Source: an uncultured Clostridia bacterium (GTDB lineage: Bacteria; Bacillota; Clostridia; TANB77; CAG-508). Taken from it: a stretch of 64,000 bases of DNA. Of this stretch, positions 25,677 to 34,345 are shown piece by piece. The DNA is taken from NCBI GenBank assembly GCA_934122155.1, contig CAKOVX010000002.1, positions 62,001-126,000 on the forward strand. The letters run 5' to 3'. The notes below the pieces were generated by a model. It was not told where the DNA came from and ran no database searches. It worked only from the letters and a program-made list of their open reading frames with translations. Made by a program: the position numbers and the translations under genes. Positions within the stretch are counted from its first letter, which is position 1; each line of letters opens with the position of its first letter.

Positions 25677-26876
25677 CTATTTTCTCTCATCTATTTCAAT
25701 TATTCTTCCACTCTTTACTAAAACTCTAGGTACCCAATCATTTATCATGCATGAGCCTTCATATACGCTAGTTCCCATATATCTAGCTACTTCTCTCATT
25801 GGTATTTCATCACCTATTAATGTGACTCTATCTCCAATTTTAACATTCTCATCAACTTTTGCTATAAGCATTCCCATATTTATAGCACCAATTAAATCAT
25901 ATCTTTTTCCATTTATAACAATTTGTCTTCCTTTATTTCTTGTACTAAATCCATCTGCATAACCTATTGGAATAATTGCTACATACATATCTTCTTTTGC
26001 CTCATAAATTCTGCCATACCCTACAAAGCTTCCTTTTTCAATTTTCTTTACTTGTATTACCTCACTATATAAAGAAAACGCCGTTTTCAAGTTGATTTCT
26101 GTATCTGTTATAGTTTTGCTAATATGATGCTTCTTTTTGTACCATTCTCTTTTTAATTTTCTTAACTTATTTATAAAATCATTTGGTAATGGCTTTGGTG
26201 TAGTATTATAACCATATATTATAATTCCAAGTCTAATTCCATTTGCAAAAGGAATTTTATTGTGGTTTAACAATGTTTGGCTTCTTCCTAGATGTACAAT
26301 AGGAATTTGCATTAAGTCTATTTCTGATGTTATTTCTTGAAATTTTTCATACTGATTGTCCCAAGAAACATCATAAACTCCATCTGTTGCAAAATGAGTG
26401 AAGATCCCCTCTACTTCAACATTTGTTTTCTTTCTTAGTTCTTGTACAACTTCTTTTACTTGCATTTTATCACGAAACCCTAGCCTGCAAAGTCCACTAT
26501 CTATTTTTATATGTACTTTTAAAGGTTTTTTTATATCTATTTTTTGTAATTCTTTAAAGTACTCATAATCATGTACTGTAATTGTGATATTGTTTTCAAT
26601 GCATTTTTCAATATGTTCTAATCCAACTGGTTCTAAACACAATATTGGTATTTTGATTCCATCTTTTCTTAAACTAATTCCTTCTTCTAAAGATGAAATT
26701 GCAAAATAATTTATTCCACTTTCTATTAAATATTTACAAATTTTATCACTATGTCCATAGGCGTTTCCTTTTACAACCGCAAAATAATAATCATATTCTG
26801 GATATTTTTTTACTATTTCTTTAACATTGTTTTGTAAATTATCAATATTTATTTCAACATAAGTATTTCTGTACAT
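25677..26876 (-). CDS. Alanine-racemase-fold PLP enzyme, divergent
   Basis: This 399-residue fold-type III enzyme has the PLP lysine in YFAVVKGNAYGHSDK and the catalytic Tyr region FVGYGRIYEAKEDMYVAIIP, with the C-terminal PIGYADGFSTRNKGRQIVIN typical of Alr. Several usual alanine-racemase residues differ: the VSMD element is INMGML, with Asp lost, and the H-x-A-N-S element is HLGRSQTLLN. An insert near residues 235-260 is Lys-rich. It could be an alanine racemase or a racemase for another amino acid such as serine. It is coupled with the ATP-grasp ligase downstream. Confidence 0.85.
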   Translation of the reverse strand: MYRNTYVEINIDNLQNNVKEIVKKYPEYDYYFAVVKGNAYGHSDKICKYLIESGINYFAISSLEEGISLRKDGIKIPILCLEPVGLEHIEKCIENNITITVHDYEYFKELQKIDIKKPLKVHIKIDSGLCRLGFRDKMQVKEVVQELRKKTNVEVEGIFTHFATDGVYDVSWDNQYEKFQEITSEIDLMQIPIVHLGRSQTLLNHNKIPFANGIRLGIIIYGYNTTPKPLPNDFINKLRKLKREWYKKKHHISKTITDTEINLKTAFSLYSEVIQVKKIEKGSFVGYGRIYEAKEDMYVAIIPIGYADGFSTRNKGRQIVINGKRYDLIGAINMGMLIAKVDENVKIGDRVTLIGDEIPMREVARYMGTSVYEGSCMINDWVPRVLVKSGRIIEIDERK

Positions 26877-26935
26877 TTATTTCCTCCCATATTCTTTTTA
26901 TGCATTATATCACAATAACAAAATTTTTTTCAATA

Positions 26936-26969
26936 AAAAATAAAGATGTAGACTTAATTTCTACATCTT
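26936..26969 (-). terminator. Terminator of the HU gene
   Basis: The stem AAGATGTAGA/TCTACATCTT has a 7-base loop and is followed on the minus strand by TTTATTTTTT. Confidence 0.85.
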
Positions 26970-27005
26970 CTGATATGAATTCATATAATTTATATAAATT
27001 TCAAA

Positions 27006-27284
27006 TTATTTATTGTTTACTAATTCTTTTAAAGCTTTTCCTGCTTTGAATACAGGTGCTTTAGAAGCTGGTATTTTGATTTCTTCTTTAGTTTGTGGGT
27101 TTCTACCTTTTCTAGCAGCTCTTTTTCTTACTTCAAAAGAACCAAATCCAACTAATTGAACTTTATCTCCTTTTACTAATGCTTCTGTTACAACATTAAC
27201 AAATGCATTTAATGCTACTTCAGCGTCTTTCTTTGTTTCTCCTGTTTTTGCTGCCATAGCTGCGATTAATTCTGATTTGTTCAT
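27006..27284 (-). CDS. hup: DNA-binding protein HU
   Basis: This 92-residue nucleoid protein has the HU signature GFGSFEVRKRAARKGRNPQT in its DNA-gripping arm, and the starting helix MNKSELIAAMAAKTGETKKD. It binds and bends DNA as a dimer. The ribosome binding site AGGAGG is perfect. A 172-base upstream gap must hold its promoter, which I could not place with confidence. Confidence 0.96.
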   Translation of the reverse strand: MNKSELIAAMAAKTGETKKDAEVALNAFVNVVTEALVKGDKVQLVGFGSFEVRKRAARKGRNPQTKEEIKIPASKAPVFKAGKALKELVNNK

Positions 27285-27456
27285 TTTAAATTACCTCCTA
27301 TTGATTTTTGAATCAGTAGACTTATATCTACTAATATCATTATTCGTCATTTTTTTTAAAAACCCTTCTTTTTTATCTAAAATTTTTATTTAAAAGTTAC
27401 GTATCTCAAGGTTTTCGTCTTATTGTGCTGTTAGAAGTATTGATTTTAATAGCATT

Positions 27457-29091
27457 TCAGCTGTCAGTGTACAGCCCCAGCTTTTTCAAAAAGTAATATA
27501 TTTTAGAGCCTAGTGGTATCATAAAAATTTCTTCTTTTGAAAAAATTTTTAATAACACAATTGTAATCATATAAGCTATGCCACATATTAGTAATGTTAA
27601 TAATGTAACTAATTTGCTTTCAAGTTTTTGAATTGCAATAATGTAGAATGCATATGAGATTATTCCCATTATTATACTAGCTACCAATGGCTTTAATATA
27701 AATTTACTTTTATTTAGCTTTAAGCTTATATTCTTTTTTAAGATTTTAAGTTCAATACTTACTGCAATTGCATGACACACTACTGTTGCCACAGCAGCTC
27801 CAGCTGTTCCACCTAATATAAATTCATTTGTATTAATTGGGATTAAATATAAATTTAAAAGCAATTTAAAGCATACTCCAACTCCTAATGCCATTGCTGG
27901 AACAAATACCTTGCCTAATCCATGTAAGGCACCACTTGTAATTTGCTCTAGTACAATAAACACTATGCTTAAGCAACTAATTTGATATATAAATGCTCCT
28001 GATGTAGCATTTGGAAATAACAACTCTAAAATTGGTTTTGCAAATATTATCATTGCAGTCATACATGGCATTCCAATTAAAATTGATATAAGCATTGAAA
28101 AAGAAACTCTCTTTCTTACTGTTTCTATATCTCCTATTGCTTTTGAAGATGAAATTGCCGGAACTAATGCTGTTGCAAATGCCATATTAAATGACATTGG
28201 TAATGTTACTAAGGTATCTACTTTTCCACTTAAAATTCCATATTGTATTTTTGCTTGCTCTTCTGTTAAAAATTTTTTTAGTCCTCTCACTACTGTCATT
28301 GAATCAATATTTTTATTTATTGTTCCCAAAATTGCACTCATTGACATAGGTATTGAAACAGACAATATTTGCTTTATAGTTGTAATTATTCTAGCTTTTT
28401 TATATTTTTTGCTTCTATTAAGTTCCCATGCAATTTCTTTTCTCATTTTTGCATAATATTTATATAAATAAGCAAAGCAAAGTATTGTTGCTAGTGTAGT
28501 AGCTAGGTTTGCCCCAGCCGCCATTATTGCTGTATCTAGTCCTGTGGTCATTGCAATAAATTCTACTATTATTATTGACAGCACTGTTTTAAAAAATTGC
28601 TCTAATGTATGTGCATTTGCTGTTACCTTTAAGTTTTCTCTTCCTGTAAAATACCCTTTTATTACACATGATATTGCCACAAAAAATATAGATGGAGATA
28701 ATGCTACTAATGTTAATTCTGCTTCTGGTATTTGTAATAAATTATTTGCAATATACCCTGCTCCGCAAAATAATATTGCACTGCTCAAAAAGCCTATTAT
28801 TCCAAATGTTACAAAAGCTATTTTAAATATTCTGTGTGCACCTTTTGTATCTCCTATTGCTACCTTTTCTGATACCAGTTTTGACAGTGCTCCTGGTATT
28901 CCAACTGATGATATTGTTAAAAATAATGCATAAATTTGGAACCCACTACTATAAATAGCATTTCCTTTGTCTCCAAAGCCTTCTCTGTTTGTTAAATATA
29001 GTTTATAAATAAGACCTAGCGCTTTGATTAAAACCTGTGATAGCATTAATATCAAAACACCTTTCATAAAACCTTGTTTTTTTACTTTCAT
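27457..29091 (-). CDS. SpoVB/MurJ-type flippase
   Basis: This 544-residue polytopic membrane protein of the MVF/MATE-like superfamily has about 14 hydrophobic segments. The start MKGVLILMLSQVLIKALGLI and the motifs SSVGIPGALSKLVSEK and GALHGLGKVFVPAMALG fit the SpoVB/YtgP branch, whose members move lipid-linked peptidoglycan precursors across the membrane, in vegetative growth or in the spore cortex. Which of the two applies cannot be told here. It shares a 152-base divergent region with the VirD4-like gene. Confidence 0.88.
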   Translation of the reverse strand: MKVKKQGFMKGVLILMLSQVLIKALGLIYKLYLTNREGFGDKGNAIYSSGFQIYALFLTISSVGIPGALSKLVSEKVAIGDTKGAHRIFKIAFVTFGIIGFLSSAILFCGAGYIANNLLQIPEAELTLVALSPSIFFVAISCVIKGYFTGRENLKVTANAHTLEQFFKTVLSIIIVEFIAMTTGLDTAIMAAGANLATTLATILCFAYLYKYYAKMRKEIAWELNRSKKYKKARIITTIKQILSVSIPMSMSAILGTINKNIDSMTVVRGLKKFLTEEQAKIQYGILSGKVDTLVTLPMSFNMAFATALVPAISSSKAIGDIETVRKRVSFSMLISILIGMPCMTAMIIFAKPILELLFPNATSGAFIYQISCLSIVFIVLEQITSGALHGLGKVFVPAMALGVGVCFKLLLNLYLIPINTNEFILGGTAGAAVATVVCHAIAVSIELKILKKNISLKLNKSKFILKPLVASIIMGIISYAFYIIAIQKLESKLVTLLTLLICGIAYMITIVLLKIFSKEEIFMIPLGSKIYYFLKKLGLYTDS

Positions 29092-29194
29092 ATATCCCTC
29101 TTCTTATACATAAATATACTTTTATTATTAGTATTATTACCTTTATTTTTTATAAAATTTTTTTCTGGTTTTTCTACATTTTTCTCAAAAACCC

Positions 29195-29223
29195 TTGTAA
29201 TTTTCGCGATTTTATAGGATAAT
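29195..29223 (+). promoter_or_regulatory. Promoter of the VirD4-like gene
   Basis: TTGTAA (29195-29200) and GATAAT (29218-29223) are 17 bases apart. The start codon follows only about 14 bases after the expected transcript start, so the leader is unusually short. Confidence 0.6.
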
Positions 29224-29243
29224 ATAGTAGTATAGATTTAAAA

Positions 29244-31619
29244 ATGAAAGTGGTGAATTTTTTGAAACTCTTTGATAAATTTTTAAAAGTTTTAAAAACA
29301 GATAGAAATACATTTGCAACATATGTTTTAACATTAATATCTGCATATATATTAGTAGATAGATTAATGGAATTGTTATTTATAATCTTCACAGGTGTAG
29401 GTTATAGCTATTGGGGACCAATTAAATACTTTTTAGCTTTTGCCTGTGTAGCATTTGCATTCTTTTTTTCTGGTTCTTCTAAATTTGCCAAAGCAGATGT
29501 TAATAAACTAAGATTTTTTCATACATTTATAGTTGCATTTTATATTTTAGTTGTATCAGCAGTTGTTCAATGGTTAAATCAAATAGTATGGATAAATCTT
29601 TTATCATTGCCAAATTACCCTGAACTTGCAAGAGATTTCTTTTACTTGTTTAAACCTGCTTTTACAGCCATAGGCGTATATATACCTCTTGTTACTTTCT
29701 ATAAAGTATTAAAATGGCTTATCTTTGGTATTAATGATGTTAAAGATATTCGTGATTCTATTTTCGATTATGGTGGAATAAAACTAACATCAGATAAAGA
29801 AGCTCACGGAGTTTATACTTGTGAAGTAAAAGTTTGTGTTGATAGTGAAAGTGGAGAAGATATTTGCATACCAGAAAAGAAACGTTATGAGTCTTTCTTA
29901 GTAGTTGGTGTATCTGGTTCTGGTAAAACCACAATGATTTATGAACCAATGCTTGCAAGAGATATTGAAAGAAAATCATTCTTTAAAGAGATTTCAAAGG
30001 AAATGGGATTTACTGCTTTAAGAACAGGCTTAGCAAATATCAATTGCCCATATGATAATGATTATATAAATGAACATTTTTCTTTAGATATGTTAGCTCC
30101 TAAAGAAGAAAAATTAGATACATACAAAAATTACATGAAGAAAATGATAATTTCAAGCTCTGGTAGTAAAATTATTTACCGTAATATGGGTATTACCTAT
30201 ATTTCTGCTGAAAATGAATCAGTAGAAAAAATTGCTAAAGTTGCTAGCAATTATCATATTCCTGTTAATATAGTTGATCCAAATCGTGCAGATTCACCAG
30301 GTTTAAACCCTTTTGTTTATAAAGATCCTATAAAAACAGGTTTAGCAGTTTCTTCAGTATTAAAAGGATTATTTATAAGCAGCAGACCTGATACAGAACT
30401 TGCATTTAGAGAAAACGAAGCTGTTCAAATAATAGAAAATATATCTATTTTATTAAAAGAAATGTACCCACTAGAACATGACAATTTATTACCAAACCTT
30501 GAGGATGTTTTAGATTTTCTTACAGATTTTGATTTGGTTGTAGATTATGTAGAAAAGATGAAACAAATTCCAGAACTAGCTGAGAAATATCGTATTTTAA
30601 TTAGATATTTTGAAAATAATTTTTACCCAGATAGTAGTAACTCATTAAATATTAAGCGTTCTACTTCAGTAGCTTCTTCACAGATTGATAATTTATTACG
30701 TTACCCTGGTGTAAAATCAGTATTGTGTAATCGTTCAAACAATTTAGATTATGAAAAAATATTATCTGAAGGTCAAGTAACTTTAGTATGTACTCGTAGA
30801 GGCGACTTAGGTGAAACAGCCCATAAGGCATTTGGATTATTTTTCTTATTATTAATGCAACAAGCTATTCTTGCTAGACCAGGAAATGATAGTACTCGTA
30901 TACCACACTTTTTATATATTGATGATTTTCCTACATACATTTGCAAAGCTACTGAACCTATATACACATTATATAGAAAATACAATGTTGCAACTGTATT
31001 AGATTCTCAAAACTTAACACAATTAAAGGGAGATTTATCAGCAGACCCTAGAGGAGATTATTATAAAAACTTAATTCTTTCAAATACAGTTAATAAAGTA
31101 ATCTTTGGTAATGCTACCCCTGAAGATGTTGAATGGTGGGAAACAGCAATGCAAGATAAAAGAGAATGGACATGGACAGATAGTTATAACACTGATAAAG
31201 TGGAATATGACCCTAAAAAGAGCAGTATTCAATTCAAATGGAAGCCAAACTTTGCTAAGGGCAAAATAATGTCTTTAAAAGGTAAGCAAGTTATTTACAA
31301 AGTCAAAGACTTAAGCGGCAAAAGTGCTGTTAATAAAGGTAAAGTTGATTTTATGGAATCAAAATATAAAGAAGTACAAAAAACTAAAAAATATGACTTT
31401 ACTAAATTTACCGGTGGATTATCTGTTCCAAACTCAGAAGCTCGTAAAGCTTTAAATAAAAAGAAGACTGATTATTCTGCTGTTACAGCAAGTAATGATA
31501 ATTATGATATAAATCGTGAAAATGACCCGATTAAAACAGACACATCTGATTCTAAATATTTATTTGATAATGAAGATGCAATTATAGTAAATTTAAAAGG
31601 TAAAAAAAGCCAAAACTAA
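29244..31619 (+). CDS. VirD4/TraG-like membrane ATPase
   Basis: This 791-residue protein has four or five N-terminal membrane segments (residues about 25 to 160) and a P-loop ATPase domain of the type IV coupling protein class: Walker A VVGVSGSGKTTMIYEP near residues 227-242, a central NIVDPNRADSPGLNPF, and the Walker B-like strand HFLYIDDFPTYI. A Lys-rich tail of about 120 residues follows. Such proteins feed DNA or protein to a type IV secretion channel or act alone as DNA pumps. No other secretion or conjugation gene is close, but a replication-relaxation-type gene is convergent with it. The ribosome binding site at the first ATG is poor; a TTG six codons later is an alternative start. Confidence 0.8.
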   Translation: MKVVNFLKLFDKFLKVLKTDRNTFATYVLTLISAYILVDRLMELLFIIFTGVGYSYWGPIKYFLAFACVAFAFFFSGSSKFAKADVNKLRFFHTFIVAFYILVVSAVVQWLNQIVWINLLSLPNYPELARDFFYLFKPAFTAIGVYIPLVTFYKVLKWLIFGINDVKDIRDSIFDYGGIKLTSDKEAHGVYTCEVKVCVDSESGEDICIPEKKRYESFLVVGVSGSGKTTMIYEPMLARDIERKSFFKEISKEMGFTALRTGLANINCPYDNDYINEHFSLDMLAPKEEKLDTYKNYMKKMIISSSGSKIIYRNMGITYISAENESVEKIAKVASNYHIPVNIVDPNRADSPGLNPFVYKDPIKTGLAVSSVLKGLFISSRPDTELAFRENEAVQIIENISILLKEMYPLEHDNLLPNLEDVLDFLTDFDLVVDYVEKMKQIPELAEKYRILIRYFENNFYPDSSNSLNIKRSTSVASSQIDNLLRYPGVKSVLCNRSNNLDYEKILSEGQVTLVCTRRGDLGETAHKAFGLFFLLLMQQAILARPGNDSTRIPHFLYIDDFPTYICKATEPIYTLYRKYNVATVLDSQNLTQLKGDLSADPRGDYYKNLILSNTVNKVIFGNATPEDVEWWETAMQDKREWTWTDSYNTDKVEYDPKKSSIQFKWKPNFAKGKIMSLKGKQVIYKVKDLSGKSAVNKGKVDFMESKYKEVQKTKKYDFTKFTGGLSVPNSEARKALNKKKTDYSAVTASNDNYDINRENDPIKTDTSDSKYLFDNEDAIIVNLKGKKSQN

Positions 31620-31620
31620 A

Positions 31621-31650
31621 AAAATAACACTTAAAAAGTGTTATTTTTTT
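31621..31650. terminator. Bidirectional terminator
   Basis: A perfect 12-bp stem AAAATAACACTT/AAGTGTTATTTT has a 3-base loop and runs of A and T on either side. It lies between the convergent VirD4-like and replication-relaxation genes. Confidence 0.92.
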
Positions 31651-31651
31651 A

Positions 31652-32593
31652 TTATATTCCTAATAATTTGACTTCAATATTTTCCATTCTATATTTTTTA
31701 GTTTCTGGATCTATACCAAAATGTACTAAAGTTTTTTCTAGTGTTTCTTCATTTTGCCTTAAATCTGTGGTAAAGTATAGTTTTATATTTGAAATTTCTA
31801 CTTTGTTCATTACAATTTCTTTAAATGTTTCTGCCATATGTTTGTCATCTTCACATACTATAATTAGTTGTGGTAAACTCATATATCCTGAGTCTCCAGC
31901 TTGAAAGTTCTCATAAAAATCTTTATAAAGTCTCATTTTATCAACCAACTTTTTTTGCCAGTCATCTTCTCTTCTAATTACCTCAAACACAAATTCAATT
32001 GATTTATTATTTTTAGTTAGTTTAACACTTCCACCACTTGCCTTAAACATTTTACCAGTTTGTTTTGCAATAATTGCAGGCTTTGGTACATATGATTCAA
32101 ATGCTTTTACTTTTCTTAAGTAAGCTATTAATGTTTGATTACCGGCTAGTCTCTTTTTTATCATAGCTACTGGCTTAGCATTGTCAGTAGGTTGCCATTT
32201 ACACTCAACTCCACGAGAATTTAATAAATATTTTCCCATTTTTTCTAAACAGTAAATTCTATAAATTCCTTTTCCATCTTCTGAATCAAAATAATATCTA
32301 GTTAATATTTTTGTTTTTACTAATTGCTCTAGCTTATTATTTAATTTATCCTGAGAGCCAACTTGTACTTTCTTCCATTCTAACATTTGTAATAATTGCC
32401 TTGAAGTAATAAATTCAAACTCATTTACTAATTCTATAATGGCAAAATGTATATCTGTAATATGCCCTATGTTTATTCTATGTATAATTTGGTTCATAGA
32501 AACATATCCATCTTTTCCATCAAACACTTTCACCTCTCCTTCTCTAATTGCAAAAGGTGATACTGTTGCCTTTATTTCATTATCTTTTACCAT
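31652..32593 (-). CDS. Replication-relaxation family-like protein
   Basis: This 313-residue protein has a winged-helix region in its first half (DIHFAIIELVNEFEFITSRQ, then LEQLVKTKILTRYYFDSEDG, with SRGVECKWQ after it), as in replication-relaxation proteins of plasmids and integrative elements. The second half has IEFVFEVIRREDDWQKKLVD followed by LIIVCEDDKHMAETF, an arrangement of acidic and Lys residues that recalls a restriction-endonuclease-like fold. That second point is inference. Its pairing with a VirD4-like ATPase suggests a DNA-transfer or DNA-processing module. Confidence 0.65.
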   Translation of the reverse strand: MVKDNEIKATVSPFAIREGEVKVFDGKDGYVSMNQIIHRINIGHITDIHFAIIELVNEFEFITSRQLLQMLEWKKVQVGSQDKLNNKLEQLVKTKILTRYYFDSEDGKGIYRIYCLEKMGKYLLNSRGVECKWQPTDNAKPVAMIKKRLAGNQTLIAYLRKVKAFESYVPKPAIIAKQTGKMFKASGGSVKLTKNNKSIEFVFEVIRREDDWQKKLVDKMRLYKDFYENFQAGDSGYMSLPQLIIVCEDDKHMAETFKEIVMNKVEISNIKLYFTTDLRQNEETLEKTLVHFGIDPETKKYRMENIEVKLLGI

Positions 32594-32713
32594 TTTTATT
32601 CTCCCTTCTAATCTTTATTAAAGATTAAAAATTTTACTAAGCTTATATTTGCTATGTAATTGTTGTTACAATTAGTCTCAACAACTATTAATATATTAAC
32701 ACACATTTTAAAA

Positions 32714-33430
32714 TCACACAAGTATTTGTTTTACTTCTTCATCAGTTAAATACCTATATTCTCCTAATTTTAAATCTTTTACTCCAATATTGCCAATCTT
32801 ACTTCTATGTAATGCTAATACCCTTTTGCCTATTGCTTCACACATTTTTCTTACTTGTCTGTTTTTACCTTCATGTATTGTAATTTCTATTCTTGAAATA
32901 TTTTTTTCTTCATCAATTTTCATTATTCTAACATGTGCTGGTTTTGTTATATAGTCCCCAATATCCACACCATTGCTTAAAGTTTCTACCTCTTCTTTTG
33001 TAATTTTTCCTTTAGTTGTTACTTGGTATGTTTTGTTTATCTCGTGTTTTGGATGAGTAACCTTGTAAACAAAATCTCCATCATTGCTTAGTATTAAAGC
33101 TCCAGATGTATACATATCTAGCCTTCCAACCGGAACAACGCTTTTATGCTCTTTTTTTAATAAATCAATTACTGTCGGCCTATTAAATTGGTCTTTCACG
33201 GTTGTTACATACCCTATTGGTTTATTAAGCAATATATATATTTTATTTATATTATTAGAAATTTGTTTATTATTAAACTCTATCTTATCTATTTCAGGGT
33301 CTATTTTTATTCCAAGTTTATTAACTACTTGTCCATTAACTTTTACTTTCCCATCTAATATATATGCTTCTGCTTTTCTTCTAGAACAAATTCCTTGATT
33401 AGCTAAAAATTTTTGTAATCTCTCCTCCAT
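32714..33430 (-). CDS. rluB: Pseudouridine synthase, RluB/RsuA family
   Basis: This 238-residue enzyme has an N-terminal S4 RNA-binding domain (RLQKFLANQGICSRRKAEAY) and a catalytic domain with GRLDMYTSGALILSNDG, where the Asp attacks the uridine, and the family end EGKNRQVRKMCEAIGKRV. RluB modifies helix 89 of 23S rRNA. Its ATG overlaps the stop of the RluD-type gene as TAATG, so the two synthases are translationally coupled. Confidence 0.93.
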   Translation of the reverse strand: MEERLQKFLANQGICSRRKAEAYILDGKVKVNGQVVNKLGIKIDPEIDKIEFNNKQISNNINKIYILLNKPIGYVTTVKDQFNRPTVIDLLKKEHKSVVPVGRLDMYTSGALILSNDGDFVYKVTHPKHEINKTYQVTTKGKITKEEVETLSNGVDIGDYITKPAHVRIMKIDEEKNISRIEITIHEGKNRQVRKMCEAIGKRVLALHRSKIGNIGVKDLKLGEYRYLTDEEVKQILV

Positions 33431-34333
33431 TATTTCTCCTGTTCTAATTTAGTTAAAATATCCTTAAAGTATTGAGGTAGTGGTGCTTCAAAATGCATTT
33501 CTTTACCTGTTATAGGATGTTTAAAATCTAAGCTTTTGGCATGAAGCATTTGCCCCTCTACATTAAACTCATTTTTTCCATTAGAGTATATGTAATCTCC
33601 TACTACTGGGTATCCTATTTCTGCCATATGCACTCTAATTTGGTGTGTCCTTCCAGTTTCAATTATTACCTGTAAATAAGTATATTTGTTAAATCTTTCT
33701 AATACTTTAAAATGTGTTATTGCTGTTTTGCCTTTTTTATCAACTGCCATCTTTTTTCTGTCTTTTGTACTTCTGGCTATTGGCATATTAATTGTAGCTT
33801 CATTTTCTGGAACAACGCCTCTTACTAAGGCCAAATAAACTTTTTTTACCTCTCTGTTTTGAATTTGTTCACTTAACCTAATATGAGCTTTATCATTTTT
33901 AGCTACTATTATTAAACCAGATGTATCTTTATCAAGTCTATGTACAATTCCGTGGTCTTAGTTCACCGCCTATTCCAGATAAGTTGCCTTTGCAATGTGC
34001 CATAACAGCATTTACTAAAGTTCCGTCTGGATTGCCAGCAGCTGGGTGTACCACCATACCTTTTGGTTTGTTAACAACTAAAATATCATTGTCTTCATAT
34101 ATAATGTCAATTGGAATATCTTGTGACTTTAAATTTGTTTCTTTTGCTTCAGGAACATTTATTGAAATTTCATCTCCAATTTGCACTTTGTATGAAGCTT
34201 TTTGTAATTTACCATTTACTAAAATTTGTTCATCCTCAATAAGCTTTTGTATCATAGCTCTTGATATGTCACTCATTTTAGTATTAATATATTTGTCTAG
34301 TCTTTCAGACTCTTCTTGCACAATAATTTTCAA
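33430..34333 (-). CDS. rluD: RluD-type pseudouridine synthase, read through a +1 frameshift at CGG
   Basis: Two open frames join into a 300-residue protein of normal family length if one base is skipped at 33952. The first 127 codons give the S4 domain (ERLDKYINTKMSDISRAMIQ) and the start of the catalytic domain (ILVVNKPKGMVVHPAAGNPD). The second part gives GIVHRLDKDTSGLIIVAKND, including the catalytic Asp, then RVHMAEIGYPVVGDYIYSNG. The junction falls exactly on the conserved Pro-Gly before HRLD; the Gly is encoded by GGA after the skip. Without a frame change the product lacks its active site. The product is expected to modify 23S rRNA helix 69 or a related site. Confidence 0.8.
33949..33952 (-). 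other. Putative +1 frameshift site, CGG codon (rluD)
   Basis: The coding strand reads CTA AGA CCA CGG AAT in frame and stops three codons later at TAG. Skipping the C gives CCA, then GGA ATT GTA CAT AGA, which is the invariant P-G-I-V-H-R of the family. The preceding codon CCA is the same as at the TPR site. Confidence 0.75.
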
Positions 34334-34345
34334 TTTCTTCTCCCT

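Noticed and set aside
31621..31650. Several strong hairpins as members of the repeated hairpin family
   Set aside because: Hairpins such as 31621-31650, 46692-46726 and 39225-39254 share neither arm core nor loop motif with the element at 1194-1262; they are ordinary terminators.
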